A stretch of 45,915 nucleotides of DNA from an uncultured Bacteroidales bacterium (GTDB lineage: Bacteria; Bacteroidota; Bacteroidia; Bacteroidales; Bacteroidaceae): the NCBI GenBank assembly GCA_945836755.1, contig CAMAMB010000015.1, forward strand, positions 1 to 45,915, read 5' to 3'. Made by a program: the position numbers and the translations under genes. Shown here piece after piece: positions 8,228 through 16,646 of the stretch. How positions within the stretch are numbered: the stretch's first letter is position 1; every line of letters begins with the position of its first letter. The notes below the pieces were generated by a model, which did not search any database, was not told the DNA's origin, and saw nothing but the letters and a program-made list of their open reading frames with translations.

Positions 8228-9499
8228 TTACTCAAAAGCGCCCATGCGCAGCATGTTGACCTCTTTCTCAGTGAGGTAGCGCCAGTCGCCGCGTCTTACA
8301 TTTTTCTTGGTGAGGCCTGCGAAGAGCACTCGGTCGAGTTTTGTCACCTTGTAGCCGAGGCTCTCGAAGATGCGGCGTACAATGCGGTTCTTTCCGCTGT
8401 GTATCTCGATGCCTATCTGCTTCTTGTCGGTGGGATGGGCGTACTCTATGGCGTCGGCATGTATATCGCCGTCTTCTAAGGTTATGCCATTGGCTATCCG
8501 GGCTATATCGGCGGCACTGACATTCTGGTCGGTGGTGACGTGATATACTTTCTTCTTAAAAAACTTGGGGTGAGTGAGGCGCGAAGCCAGTTCGCCGTCA
8601 TTCGTCAGCAGGAGCACGCCTGTTGTGTTGCGGTCAAGGCGCCCTACGGGATAGATGCGTTCCAGGCAAGCCCCTTTGACGAGGTCCATGACCGTCTTGC
8701 GGTTTTGCGGGTCCTCGCTGGTGGTTACATAGCCCTTAGGTTTGTTGAGGAGCACATATACCTTCTTCTCGGGTCGCACGGGTGCATCGTGAAAGGTGAC
8801 CTCATCTGTGCGCAACACTCTTACGCCAAGTTCTGTCACCACCTGACCGTTGACTTTGACCACACCGGCCTCGATATACTTGTCGGCATCGCGACGGGAG
8901 CATACACCGGCATTGGAGAGAAACTTGTTAAGACGGATAGGTTCGTTGGGGTCGAAAGGTTGTTCGGCATATTCAATGCGACGCTTGAAAGGCTTCGGGG
9001 CTGTACGCTTGCGGTTAAATCCTCCGCCTGCGGGCTGTCGATGCTGTCTGGCCTCGCCGTACGCAGGGCGTGCAGGGCGGTAGCCATCTTCACGATAGCC
9101 AGGACGGAAAGACGGACGGCGCTCTGTGCCATCTGCGCCATTGGCCTGATAGGGACGGTCGTAGTGGCCGCCTCCGGCATAGCCTTGGTTGTCATAGCGG
9201 CTGCGAGGCGTTCTGTGAAAGTCGCTCTCCTGACGGTCGTAGCCACCACCGAAACGGGCCGGACGTGTCGGGCGGCGATAGTCGCCGTAACTTTGTCCTT
9301 CGCCATATCGGCCGCGTGTTTCGTCAGGGGCATAGAAACTCTTGCGCGCCACGCCGTTGCGTCCGCTGTAGTTGCTGCTGCCTAAGGGGGCGGCACTACG
9401 GCTAAAGCGACGACGGTTCTTGTGTACAGAAGTTTCATCATTTGATGCACGATAGCCCTCACGGCCTTCTGCATCATGGTTGTCGAAAAAATCGTTCAT
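8228..9499 (-). CDS. rluB: RluB/RsuA-family 23S rRNA pseudouridine synthase with long basic N-terminal extension
   Basis: Residues 187-423 form an ordinary RsuA/RluB-type enzyme. There is an S4 RNA-binding domain (RLNKFLSNAGVCSRRDADK and VKVNGQVV), then the synthase fold with the catalytic motif PVGRLDRNTTG (Asp289) and KNRIVRRIFE near the end. It would convert a uridine of 23S rRNA to pseudouridine. Residues 1-185 are low complexity: rich in Arg, Gly, Tyr, Ser and Asp, with repeated YGxxRRP/RPxYG-like pieces and no folded domain visible. Such RGG/RGY-like tails are common in RNA-binding proteins. The exact target base cannot be told from sequence. It lies between purB and asnS with short gaps on both sides. 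Confidence 0.92.
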   Translation of the reverse strand: MNDFFDNHDAEGREGYRASNDETSVHKNRRRFSRSAAPLGSSNYSGRNGVARKSFYAPDETRGRYGEGQSYGDYRRPTRPARFGGGYDRQESDFHRTPRSRYDNQGYAGGGHYDRPYQANGADGTERRPSFRPGYREDGYRPARPAYGEARQHRQPAGGGFNRKRTAPKPFKRRIEYAEQPFDPNEPIRLNKFLSNAGVCSRRDADKYIEAGVVKVNGQVVTELGVRVLRTDEVTFHDAPVRPEKKVYVLLNKPKGYVTTSEDPQNRKTVMDLVKGACLERIYPVGRLDRNTTGVLLLTNDGELASRLTHPKFFKKKVYHVTTDQNVSAADIARIANGITLEDGDIHADAIEYAHPTDKKQIGIEIHSGKNRIVRRIFESLGYKVTKLDRVLFAGLTKKNVRRGDWRYLTEKEVNMLRMGAFE

Positions 9500-9591
9500 A
9501 ATGTAACTAAAAATGTGTGTACTGTAGATAAGTCGGCTTCCCCCTGTTCAACTCTGTGGCCGGGGGGAGCAGGATATGTTTTGTGTGGGTT

Positions 9592-10944
9592 TCAGATACC
9601 TGTATAGGTAGACGGAGTAATAGCGTGCAACTCAGCCTTGACACTGTCGCTCACTTGGAGTGTATCAATGAAGCGGCTGATGGTTTCCATGGTGACGGTC
9701 TCATTGGTACGGGTCAATTGTTTGAGTGCTTCGTAGGGATGGGGATAGCCTTCGCGGCGCAGAATGGTCTGAATGCCTTCGGCCACCACCATGACGCTGC
9801 GCTCGAGGTCGTGACTGATACTCTCTTCGTGGAGAAGGAGCTTGTCTAATCCTTTGAGGGTGCTCTTGAAAGCAATGAGGGCATGTCCCATGGGCACACC
9901 GATGTTTCGTATCACCGTGGAGTCTGTCAAATCGCGCTGCAGGCGGCTGATGGGCAGTTTGGTGCTGAGGTGGTCGAGCAGGGCATTGGCCAGACCGAGG
10001 TTGCCCTCTGAGTTTTCGAAGTCGATGGGATTCACCTTATGGGGCATGGCGCTGGATCCCACTTCGCCTGCCTTGATACGCTGCTTGAAGTATTCCATGC
10101 TGACATACTGCCAGAAGTCGCGGTCGAGGTCTATGACGATGGTCTGCACGCGACGCATGGCGTCGAACACGGCGGCCAGCTGGTCGTAGTTGCTAATCTG
10201 CGTGGTATACTGCTCGCGCACCAGCCCCAGTTTCTCAGCCACGAAGCGATTGGCAAAGTCTTTCCAGTCTTTTTCTGGATAGGCAGCATGATGGGCATTG
10301 AAGTTTCCGGTGGCACCTCCGAACTTGGCCGTGATTTCCACCTGCCTGAGGCTGTCGGCCTGCTGCCTGAGACGATAGGCAAAGACCATGACCTCTTTTC
10401 CGAGACGGGTAGGTGAAGCCGGCTGGCCGTGGGTATGTGCCAGCATGGGTATGCCACTCCATTCTTCGGCCTTGGCTTCGAGGTTGGCAATGAGTTCGTC
10501 GAGCAGAGGCAGATAGACGTCGGCCAGCGCATCCTTCAGCATCATGGGGAAGGACGTATTGTTGATGTCCTGAGAGGTGAGGCCGAAGTGAACAAACTCC
10601 ATGTAGGGTGTCAGACCGGCGTCCATCTTCTCAATGCGCTCTTTGATGAAATACTCGATGGCCTTGACGTCATGATTGGTCACGGCTTCTATCTCCTTGA
10701 CGCGTAATCCATCCTCCGGGCTGAAGTGGCGGTACAGGTCTCTGAGCTGCCCGAAAATCTCGGGGCTGACACCTTGAAGCTGGGGAATGCCTTCCTCGCA
10801 GAGGGCAATGAAGTACTCCACCTCTACCTTTACACGATATTTCATCAGTGCCCATTCAGAGAAATACTTGGAGAGTGACTCTGTGGCCTTGCGATAGCGG
10901 CCGTCAATGGGGGAGGTGGCAAACAGGCTGTCTGTGTGGTTCAT
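9592..10944 (-). CDS. purB: adenylosuccinate lyase
   Basis: The 450-residue fumarase/aspartase-superfamily enzyme acts twice in purine synthesis, splitting SAICAR to AICAR and adenylosuccinate to AMP. It starts with LFATSPIDGRYRK, typical of the E. coli-type PurB. It contains FVHFGLTSQDINNTS, MLAHTHGQPASPTRLGKE and the superfamily signature GSSAMPHKVNPIDFEN. Length is normal. It heads a run of minus-strand genes (rluB, asnS, pfp) spaced 92, 46 and 41 bases apart. A promoter element is seen at 11119-11126. Confidence 0.97.
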   Translation of the reverse strand: MNHTDSLFATSPIDGRYRKATESLSKYFSEWALMKYRVKVEVEYFIALCEEGIPQLQGVSPEIFGQLRDLYRHFSPEDGLRVKEIEAVTNHDVKAIEYFIKERIEKMDAGLTPYMEFVHFGLTSQDINNTSFPMMLKDALADVYLPLLDELIANLEAKAEEWSGIPMLAHTHGQPASPTRLGKEVMVFAYRLRQQADSLRQVEITAKFGGATGNFNAHHAAYPEKDWKDFANRFVAEKLGLVREQYTTQISNYDQLAAVFDAMRRVQTIVIDLDRDFWQYVSMEYFKQRIKAGEVGSSAMPHKVNPIDFENSEGNLGLANALLDHLSTKLPISRLQRDLTDSTVIRNIGVPMGHALIAFKSTLKGLDKLLLHEESISHDLERSVMVVAEGIQTILRREGYPHPYEALKQLTRTNETVTMETISRFIDTLQVSDSVKAELHAITPSTYTGI

Positions 10945-10996
10945 AACTGTGTATGTCGTAAGGAGATATATGTGCTATGTGTATGCTCTGACTATT

Positions 10997-11028
10997 CCAT
11001 GGGCTTCGGAACGAAGCCTCGCACATGG
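10997..11028 (-). other. hairpin in the purB leader
   Basis: CCATG/CATGG enclose a perfect GGCTTCG-GAA-CGAAGCC stem-loop. It falls inside the predicted 5' untranslated region of purB, about 53 bases before the start codon. It could affect translation or mRNA stability. It does not match a purine riboswitch that I recognise. Confidence 0.45.
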
Positions 11029-11118
11029 GGAGATATACAGGGTGTATAAAAGCGTCCGGACAACGTTCACTCAACGGCATCTGACGCATTGAAAGAGAGG
11101 TATTGTACAATTACGAAG

Positions 11119-11149
11119 CAAATTTACGGCTTCGGCGTAGAAAGGCCAA
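11119..11149 (-). promoter_or_regulatory. promoter of purB
   Basis: On the minus strand TTG (11149-11147) and, after 20 bases, TAAATTTG (11126-11119) match the Bacteroidota -33/-7 pattern. The predicted start near 11112 gives a leader of about 165 bases. Confidence 0.6.
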
Positions 11150-11239
11150 GCATTTGACCAAATTTGTCTTGCTTAAAGGCGAAAATCCACACCTTGGCGG
11201 CAATTGCGGAAAGGGCTTTGTTGTTCGCGGAAGGCATGC

Positions 11240-11332
11240 CGTCAAGTGGTTTCGGCCGACGCCACATCTGTTTTCGACCGAAACCACATCTGTTTTCGGC
11301 CAGAACCACATCTGTTTTCGGCCGAAAACCAC
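11240..11332. repeat. 22-base direct repeat array A (purB-lpdA spacer)
   Basis: Three good units start at 11262, 11284 and 11306, each beginning CCACATCTGTTTTCG and containing a near-palindromic TTTTCGGCCGAAA core. A degenerate unit (14 of 22 matches) precedes them at 11240-11261, and a final CCAC begins the next. Spacing is 22, 22 and 23 bases. The array lies about 130 bases upstream of the predicted purB transcription start. Confidence 0.9.
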
Positions 11333-11690
11333 TCACTGCAATGCTTGCAGCAACGGCGGAACCCACTTCCATGACAGTCAAAAGGCATGGAGAAACGCAG
11401 AGTCGACTGGCGGTGAAGAAGGAAGGCCCTGCACCCGCAGGCCGAAGGCAGACAGACCCGAGGCTGCAGGGAGAAGACAGCGCCCCACCCTACCCCCTGC
11501 TGACGAAGAAAGGCGGGCGGCAGCAGACAATCAGTCTACAGCCGTCCGCCCCTATCAAGGAACGTCGCAGATCAGAGGGAACATCAATTATAGCCGCCCC
11601 CGGGGCTTATGGTAAAGGCAGCAAGGCTTGAGAGAAAAGGCAACAGCCAGCATGCCGCCTCTGCGTCCGGGCGACAGAAGACACCTTACT
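11333..11690. other. spacer between lpdA and the 22-base repeat array
   Basis: No credible gene was found; the frames that are open here have no recognisable protein character. It holds the lpdA terminator hairpin at 11512-11550. A shorter CCCTGCA/TGCAGGG inverted repeat lies nearby at about 11428-11471. Confidence 0.6.
11512..11550 (-). terminator. terminator hairpin of lpdA
   Basis: GGCGGGCGGC (11512-11521) pairs with GCCGTCCGCC (11541-11550) with one wobble, and an inner CAGAC/GTCT pairing extends the stem. On the minus strand it is followed by TTTCTTCGTC. It lies about 140 bases past the lpdA stop, so it is rather distal. Confidence 0.6.
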
Positions 11691-13046
11691 CTACGCCTCG
11701 GCAGCGTCGAGGTATATTTCAGAGAGCGTGGGATGGGCATGAATGGTCCGGAGAATGTGCTCGACCGTGGCTTTGCAACTCATCCACGCCGTGGCTTCGT
11801 GTATCAGTTCTGAGGCTCCTGGCCCCATGATGTGAGCACCGAGCAAAGTGCCGTCGGCTCCAACGAGCAGCTTAAAGAAGCCTTCCATGCCTGCATCCAT
11901 GGTCAAGGCGCGCCCATTGGCCCGATAGAAAGCCTTGCGGACACTGAACTCGCGTCCCTGCTCCTTGACCTCCTTCTCTGTCAGTCCGACAGAGGCTGCC
12001 TCCGGGTGGGTATAGAGACAAGCGGGCAGAATGTGCATATCCGTCTGCTCCTCGTGACCGAGTATGTGGGCCAGGGCCTTCTTGCCCTGGAAGGTGGCTA
12101 CATGGGCCAGTTGGATGCCTCCGTTGACGTCGCCTATGGCATAGACGCCGGGGCAGGATGTGCGGTAATGCTCATCGACGATGATGCCACGTTTGCCGAC
12201 CTCAATGCCGGCCTTTTCGAGTTGGAGACCATCGGTGACAGGTTCGCGCCCAACGGCCATCAACACTTTGTCGGCCACGATGCTGTCTTCTTTTCCTTTG
12301 AGCGTGAAGGCCACACTAAGTGACCCGTCAGGCAAGGTGTGGATGCCGGTGACCGGGGCATCGGTCACAATGCGGATGCCTTGCTTCTTGAGCGCAGGCT
12401 TCAAGCGGCGCGAGATGTCGGTGTCGAAGGTCGGGGCGATCTCACTGCCGTATTCCACCACGCTAACCTCGCAACCGAAGGCGCTGAATACGGAAGCAAA
12501 CTCCAACCCTATCACGCCACCGCCCACTACGCAGAGACGACGCGGCAGCTCGGTGAGACGGAGGATGGTGTCGGAAGTCAGAACGCCTTCAGCATCGACG
12601 CCTTCGACCGGAAGCAGACGAGGCCGCGAGCCGGTGGCAATGATGACGGCATCAGCCGTGAGAGTTTCATCGCCCACGCAGACGGTACGCGGCTGAGAGG
12701 GATGGAAGGTAGCCCGACCGGGATGGAAGTGAACGCCGGCCCCTTTAAGCAAGGCCTGTATGCCGGCTTGCAGTTGGGAGATGATGCCGTCTTTTCGTTC
12801 GATGGCAGCAGCCAGGCTGAAGGTGGACATGTCGGCTTTCACTCCATAGCCGGCGGCGTCGGCTGTATGGCGTAATACCTCAGCCGTATGGCAGAGAGCC
12901 TTGGTGGGTATGCATCCCTGGCAGAGACAGGTGCCTCCGAGCTTCGACACATCGTCAATGAGGTGAACCTCACACCCGGCTTTGGCAGCAGCGACGGCAG
13001 TGGGGTATCCGCCCGGGCCGGCGCCCAGAATGACAATACGTTTCAT
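11691..13046 (-). CDS. lpdA: dihydrolipoyl dehydrogenase (glycine cleavage L-protein)
   Basis: The 451-residue FAD disulfide oxidoreductase re-oxidises the dihydrolipoyl arm of H-protein with NAD+. It starts at ATG 13046 (MKRIVILGAGPGG, the FAD-binding GxGxxG). An upstream in-frame ATG at 13106 would add 20 hydrophobic residues and run into the preceding terminator hairpin, so I reject it. The redox site is GGTCLCQGCIPTKAL with Cys40 and Cys45, and an unusual extra Cys at 42. VVGGGVIGLEFAS is the NAD site. HPTLSE near the end carries the catalytic His-Glu pair. It follows gcvPB by 98 bases, but a terminator lies between them, so it may be transcribed partly on its own. Confidence 0.95.
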   Translation of the reverse strand: MKRIVILGAGPGGYPTAVAAAKAGCEVHLIDDVSKLGGTCLCQGCIPTKALCHTAEVLRHTADAAGYGVKADMSTFSLAAAIERKDGIISQLQAGIQALLKGAGVHFHPGRATFHPSQPRTVCVGDETLTADAVIIATGSRPRLLPVEGVDAEGVLTSDTILRLTELPRRLCVVGGGVIGLEFASVFSAFGCEVSVVEYGSEIAPTFDTDISRRLKPALKKQGIRIVTDAPVTGIHTLPDGSLSVAFTLKGKEDSIVADKVLMAVGREPVTDGLQLEKAGIEVGKRGIIVDEHYRTSCPGVYAIGDVNGGIQLAHVATFQGKKALAHILGHEEQTDMHILPACLYTHPEAASVGLTEKEVKEQGREFSVRKAFYRANGRALTMDAGMEGFFKLLVGADGTLLGAHIMGPGASELIHEATAWMSCKATVEHILRTIHAHPTLSEIYLDAAEA

Positions 13047-13089
13047 AGAAAGGATAAGAAAGGATAGAACGAAAACGAGGATAAAGAAA

Positions 13090-13131
13090 GGAGGGGCTAT
13101 GCCCATGCCGCGGCAAGCGCATAGCCCCTCC
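13090..13131 (-). terminator. terminator of the gcv genes
   Basis: GGAGGGGCTATGC (13090-13102) is the exact reverse complement of GCATAGCCCCTCC (13119-13131), with a GC-rich nested loop. On the minus strand it is followed by TTTCTTTATCC. It lies about 14 bases past the gcvPB stop and before lpdA, so it should end or attenuate transcription between them. Confidence 0.85.
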
Positions 13132-13144
13132 GAAAGTGAGTAAC

Positions 13145-14647
13145 TTATTGTGGCTGAGGAGGCGTATAGGTAAACTTGGCGTCCTTAACAGCCTTGACAT
13201 CGTCGGGCAGGCGCACGGGAGTGGTGTGCGGTGCTGTGTGAAGGAGTTCCGGTGTGTCGTGGGCCTCCTTGGCTATCTGCTTCATAACCTCAATAAAGCG
13301 GTCGAGGGTTTCGAGGCTTTCGGTCTCGGTGGGCTCTATCATCATGGCTTCATGGTAGAGCAACGGGAAGTAGATAGTAGGTGCATGGAAGCCGAAGTCA
13401 AGTAGGCGTTTGGCTACTTCTAAGGTGCGGATGTGCGAGGCATCATGGTGAGCGCCTCCATACTCCTCGCGCAGTCCGTCGAACACAAACTCATGCTTGC
13501 AAGGCACGTCGTCGATGGGCAGGTCGTAGAAGTCTTTCAGACGTTCACGAATGTAGTTGGCATTGAGTACAGCCATGGTGCCGGCTTCTGCCATGCCTTC
13601 GCTGCCGAGCGAGAGGATGTAGGCGTAGGCTCGTATCAGGATGGCGAAGTTACCCAGGTGGGGAGTAATCTGACCGAGACCCTTGGGGTTGAACACCTGC
13701 CGATAGAGGCCGGTCGCAGCGTCGAACTCCACCTGAGGATTAGGCAGGTAGCACTCCAGACCGGCACGAACACCTACCGGGCCTGCGCCGGGACCGCCGC
13801 CGCCATGAGGGGTGGAGAAGGTCTTATGTAGGTTGATGTGCATGACATCAAAGCCCATATCGCCGGGGCGGCAGACGCCGAGACAGGGGTTGAGGTTGGC
13901 ACCATCGTAGTACATGAGGCCGCCACAGGCATGTACCATCTTGGAGATGGCAGGTATCTGTGTCTCGAAAAGGCCGAGGGTGTTGGGGTTGGTCATCATC
14001 ATGCCCGCCACGTCGTCGCCGAGAAGCTCACTGAGAGAGTCGAGATCGACAGTGCCTTGCGGGGTGCTCTTCACCTCTACCACTTGCAGGCCACATACGG
14101 CTGCGGAAGCGGGATTGGTGCCATGGGCGGTGTCGGGTATGAGTATCTTGGTGCGCTTGGTGTCGCCTCGGTCAAGATGGTAGGCGCGTATGAGCATCAA
14201 GCCGGTAAGTTCGCCGTGGGCGCCGGCATAAGGATTGAGGGTGAAGCGGCTCATTCCTCCAATCTCTGAGAGAGCTTTCTGAAGCTCATCGTACAAGCGG
14301 AGTGAACCTTGGGAGCAATCATCGTCCTGGGCAGGATGTAACTCAGTGAAGGCCGGGAGAGCTGCCAGCTCCTCATTGATTTTGGGATTATACTTCATGG
14401 TACAACTGCCTAAGGGATAGAAGCCTGTGTCTACACCAAAATTGTTGTTACTCATATTGGTATAGTGGCGGGCCACGGTGAGTTCGTCAGCCTCAGGGAG
14501 CAGAGAGAGCGGCGCGGTGCGTTTCAAAGTCTGAGGCAGCCCGTCCACGCTAAAGGCATCGCCCCAAGGAGAGGCGGGCAGCGAATAACCCTTACGGCCG
14601 GGACGCGATAGCTCAAATATCAAGGGGGAATAATGTGTGCTGTTCAT
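13145..14647 (-). CDS. gcvPB: glycine dehydrogenase (decarboxylating) subunit 2
   Basis: The 500-residue C-terminal half of P-protein binds PLP and, with subunit 1, decarboxylates glycine and passes the aminomethyl group to lipoyl H-protein. The PLP site is DVMHINLHKTFSTPHGGGG with the Schiff-base lysine at about residue 275. PDTAHGTNPASA and YYDGANLN are further family motifs. The split P-protein (separate PA and PB) is the form found in Bacillus, Clostridium and many anaerobes. The N-terminus (MNSTHYSPLIFELSRPGRKG) matches the usual subunit 2 start. It is separated from gcvPA by 100 bases containing a large hairpin, and is followed by a terminator. Confidence 0.97.
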   Translation of the reverse strand: MNSTHYSPLIFELSRPGRKGYSLPASPWGDAFSVDGLPQTLKRTAPLSLLPEADELTVARHYTNMSNNNFGVDTGFYPLGSCTMKYNPKINEELAALPAFTELHPAQDDDCSQGSLRLYDELQKALSEIGGMSRFTLNPYAGAHGELTGLMLIRAYHLDRGDTKRTKILIPDTAHGTNPASAAVCGLQVVEVKSTPQGTVDLDSLSELLGDDVAGMMMTNPNTLGLFETQIPAISKMVHACGGLMYYDGANLNPCLGVCRPGDMGFDVMHINLHKTFSTPHGGGGPGAGPVGVRAGLECYLPNPQVEFDAATGLYRQVFNPKGLGQITPHLGNFAILIRAYAYILSLGSEGMAEAGTMAVLNANYIRERLKDFYDLPIDDVPCKHEFVFDGLREEYGGAHHDASHIRTLEVAKRLLDFGFHAPTIYFPLLYHEAMMIEPTETESLETLDRFIEVMKQIAKEAHDTPELLHTAPHTTPVRLPDDVKAVKDAKFTYTPPQPQ

Positions 14648-14672
14648 GGTTGGCGTAATTGTGAAGTCATGG

Positions 14673-14730
14673 CGTTTTCTGAGAACCGGCCCTACGGGAA
14701 GAACGCCCTATGGCCGGCAGGTAGAAAACG
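14673..14730 (-). other. large intercistronic hairpin between gcvPA and gcvPB
   Basis: CGTTTTCT (14673-14680) pairs with AGAAAACG (14723-14730). Inside, CCGGCC pairs with GGCCGG and GGG with CCC around a seven-base loop, giving an extended interrupted stem. It occupies most of the 100-base gap. It has no terminator-like T run, so an RNA-processing or stability element is possible. Confidence 0.55.
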
Positions 14731-14747
14731 GCGTAAGAACCGAAGGG

Positions 14748-16076
14748 TTATTGCTGTATAAGCCGGAGGAAGCGCTGAACCTCGTCTGGAGTGCGACGCT
14801 CGGTGGCGGCGAAGGTGATACAATCTGGCTCGCCCTCTGTGACGACACCGGCCAGGAAGCCGGCCTTCGCCATGCGCTGACGGAGCGCGGGGACGCCCTC
14901 CTCGCCAAGGAAACGAAGGGTAAACTCATTGACGAAGGGCTTTCCGGGAAAGGCTTCAGCAAAGAGACCGGTATTCACCAAAGCATCGTGAAGGCTATGG
15001 GCAGCCGCGTAAGACTGGTCGTTCACCTCCTTCAGCCCCTCCGGCCCCATGAGCGAAAGGTAGATAGCTACCCACAGACACATGATGCCCTGTGCAGTGC
15101 ATATATTGGAGGTGGCCTTTTCACGACGGATATGCTGCTCACGAGCCTGCATGGTGAGCACGAAGCAGCGCCTACCATCTGCATCGGTGGTTTCGCCTAC
15201 GAGGCGCCCGGGCATCTTGCGCACCAACGCCTTCTTGACACACATGTAGCCAATATATGGGCCACCGAAGTTGAGAGGTAGTCCGAGACTTTGGGCATCG
15301 CCACAGGCTATGTCGGCACCCCACTCGCCTGGACTCCGCAAAACGGCCAACGTAGAGGCCACGGCATTGACAGCGAGAAGAGCCCCGGCAGCATGAACCT
15401 CATCGGCAAGCCCGGTAAGGTCTTCCACAATGCCGAAGCGGTTGGGCTGCGCCACAATGACGCCGGCTACGTCGCCCCCGCTGAGAGCAGCGGTTATCTC
15501 AGCACGGTCGGTAACGCCATCTTGATGGCCTATGACATGCACCTCTACTCCATGGTAATGGGCATACGTCTGCACCACCTGCCTAACCTCCGGCAGAAGG
15601 GTGGATGACACCAGCACTTTCTTCCTGCGTTTAGAAGCAGCCACCATCATAAGCATCGCTTCAGCCGTGGCTGTAGCCCCGTCATACATGGAAGCATTAG
15701 AGATGTCCATGCCCGTAAGTCGGGCCATCATAGTCTGATACTCAAAGATGTAAGCCAGCGTACCCTGTGATATTTCAGCCTGATAGGGGGTGTACGAAGT
15801 GGAGAACTCGCTGCGAGAAGTAATGTAGGGGATCAGGGAGGGGGTGTAGTGGTCGTAAGAACCTGCACCGGCAAAGGGGACAAGCACCTTGTTCTGGGCG
15901 GCCATCTCACCTACAATGCGACGTACCTCTATCTCACTCTGAGCGGAAGGAATGCCAAGCGGCTGTTTCAGCTTCAGCTCCTCGGGTACTTCAGCGTAGA
16001 GGTCCTCTACTTTGTCCACACCAATGACAGCAAGCATCTGGCGAATATCCTCTGTCGTATGGGGAATGTATTTCAT
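14748..16076 (-). CDS. gcvPA: glycine dehydrogenase (decarboxylating) subunit 1
   Basis: The 442-residue N-terminal half of P-protein, partner of GcvPB in glycine decarboxylation. It begins MKYIPHTTEDIRQMLAVIG, the standard start of this subunit. It contains GAGSYDHYTPSLIPYITSRSEFSTSYTPYQAE, quoted here only as the family block at about residues 69-100. Other motifs are SNASMYDGATATAEA and GGPYIGYM. Full length for the family. It lies 36 bases after gcvH and is clearly in the same transcript. Subunit 1 has the fold but not the PLP lysine, as expected. Confidence 0.97.
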   Translation of the reverse strand: MKYIPHTTEDIRQMLAVIGVDKVEDLYAEVPEELKLKQPLGIPSAQSEIEVRRIVGEMAAQNKVLVPFAGAGSYDHYTPSLIPYITSRSEFSTSYTPYQAEISQGTLAYIFEYQTMMARLTGMDISNASMYDGATATAEAMLMMVAASKRRKKVLVSSTLLPEVRQVVQTYAHYHGVEVHVIGHQDGVTDRAEITAALSGGDVAGVIVAQPNRFGIVEDLTGLADEVHAAGALLAVNAVASTLAVLRSPGEWGADIACGDAQSLGLPLNFGGPYIGYMCVKKALVRKMPGRLVGETTDADGRRCFVLTMQAREQHIRREKATSNICTAQGIMCLWVAIYLSLMGPEGLKEVNDQSYAAAHSLHDALVNTGLFAEAFPGKPFVNEFTLRFLGEEGVPALRQRMAKAGFLAGVVTEGEPDCITFAATERRTPDEVQRFLRLIQQ

Positions 16077-16112
16077 GGCAAGTATGATTAAGAGGAGACA
16101 ATGAAGCTGCGA

Positions 16113-16490
16113 CTACTGGCAGAGCTTACCATAGTCGGCTGCGGAAAGCAAGGCGTCAAGCTCGGAAGGGTCTGAGAGTTTCACCTTGATAATCCAGCTG
16201 CCAAAGGCATCTTTGTTGATGAGTTCAGGCTCATCCTCTAAGGCTTCGTTGACTTCTACCACTTCACCACTTACGGGGGAGATCAGATCGGAGGCAGCCT
16301 TGACACTCTCAACTGCGCCAAAGTCTTCGCCGGCAGTCACGTCGTCGCCTACTTCAGGCATATCGACATATACCACATTGCCTAACTGGTCTTGGGCGTA
16401 GTCGGTGATACCTACGTAGCCATACTCACCCTCCACTTTAACGAACTCGTGGCTCTCACTGTAATAGAGGCCTTCAATAACTTGTGACAT
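16113..16490 (-). CDS. gcvH: glycine cleavage system H protein
   Basis: The 125-residue lipoyl carrier shuttles the aminomethyl group from P-protein to T-protein and electrons to L-protein. ESVKAASDLISPVSG contains the lipoylated lysine at residue 64, the standard place. YSESHEFVKVEGEYGYVGITDYAQ at about 10-33 and the C-terminal IIKVKLSDPSELDALL are typical. It lies 36 bases before gcvPA. The 156-base gap upstream to gcvT includes a GAGGC/GCCTC hairpin at 16616-16646 directly after the gcvT stop. Confidence 0.97.
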   Translation of the reverse strand: MSQVIEGLYYSESHEFVKVEGEYGYVGITDYAQDQLGNVVYVDMPEVGDDVTAGEDFGAVESVKAASDLISPVSGEVVEVNEALEDEPELINKDAFGSWIIKVKLSDPSELDALLSAADYGKLCQ

Positions 16491-16646
16491 AATGATTGGA
16501 TAAATGTTAGTTGATTTTCTGTGATACTAAATGGATATAGATTAGATAGATGCTGCTTCTACTCAAGAAGAGACCGAAGAGGAATATCAGGTGTTGAGTG
16601 TGAAGACAGCAACATGAGGCAGCCCTTAGAAGGGGACGTGAGCCTC

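Noticed and set aside
9537-9570. CTTCCCCC/GGGGGGAG hairpin after purB
   Set aside because: Only about eight pairs with a wobble and a long loop, and no T run on the minus strand; not strong enough to call a terminator.
13047-13106. Longer start for lpdA adding 20 hydrophobic residues
   Set aside because: The extension overlaps the region just after the gcvPB terminator, and the FAD-binding motif begins directly after the internal Met.
16491-16646. Glycine riboswitch in the gcv gaps
   Set aside because: Only a simple hairpin near 16616-16646 is visible, and I could not recognise the conserved aptamer core; a covariance search would decide.
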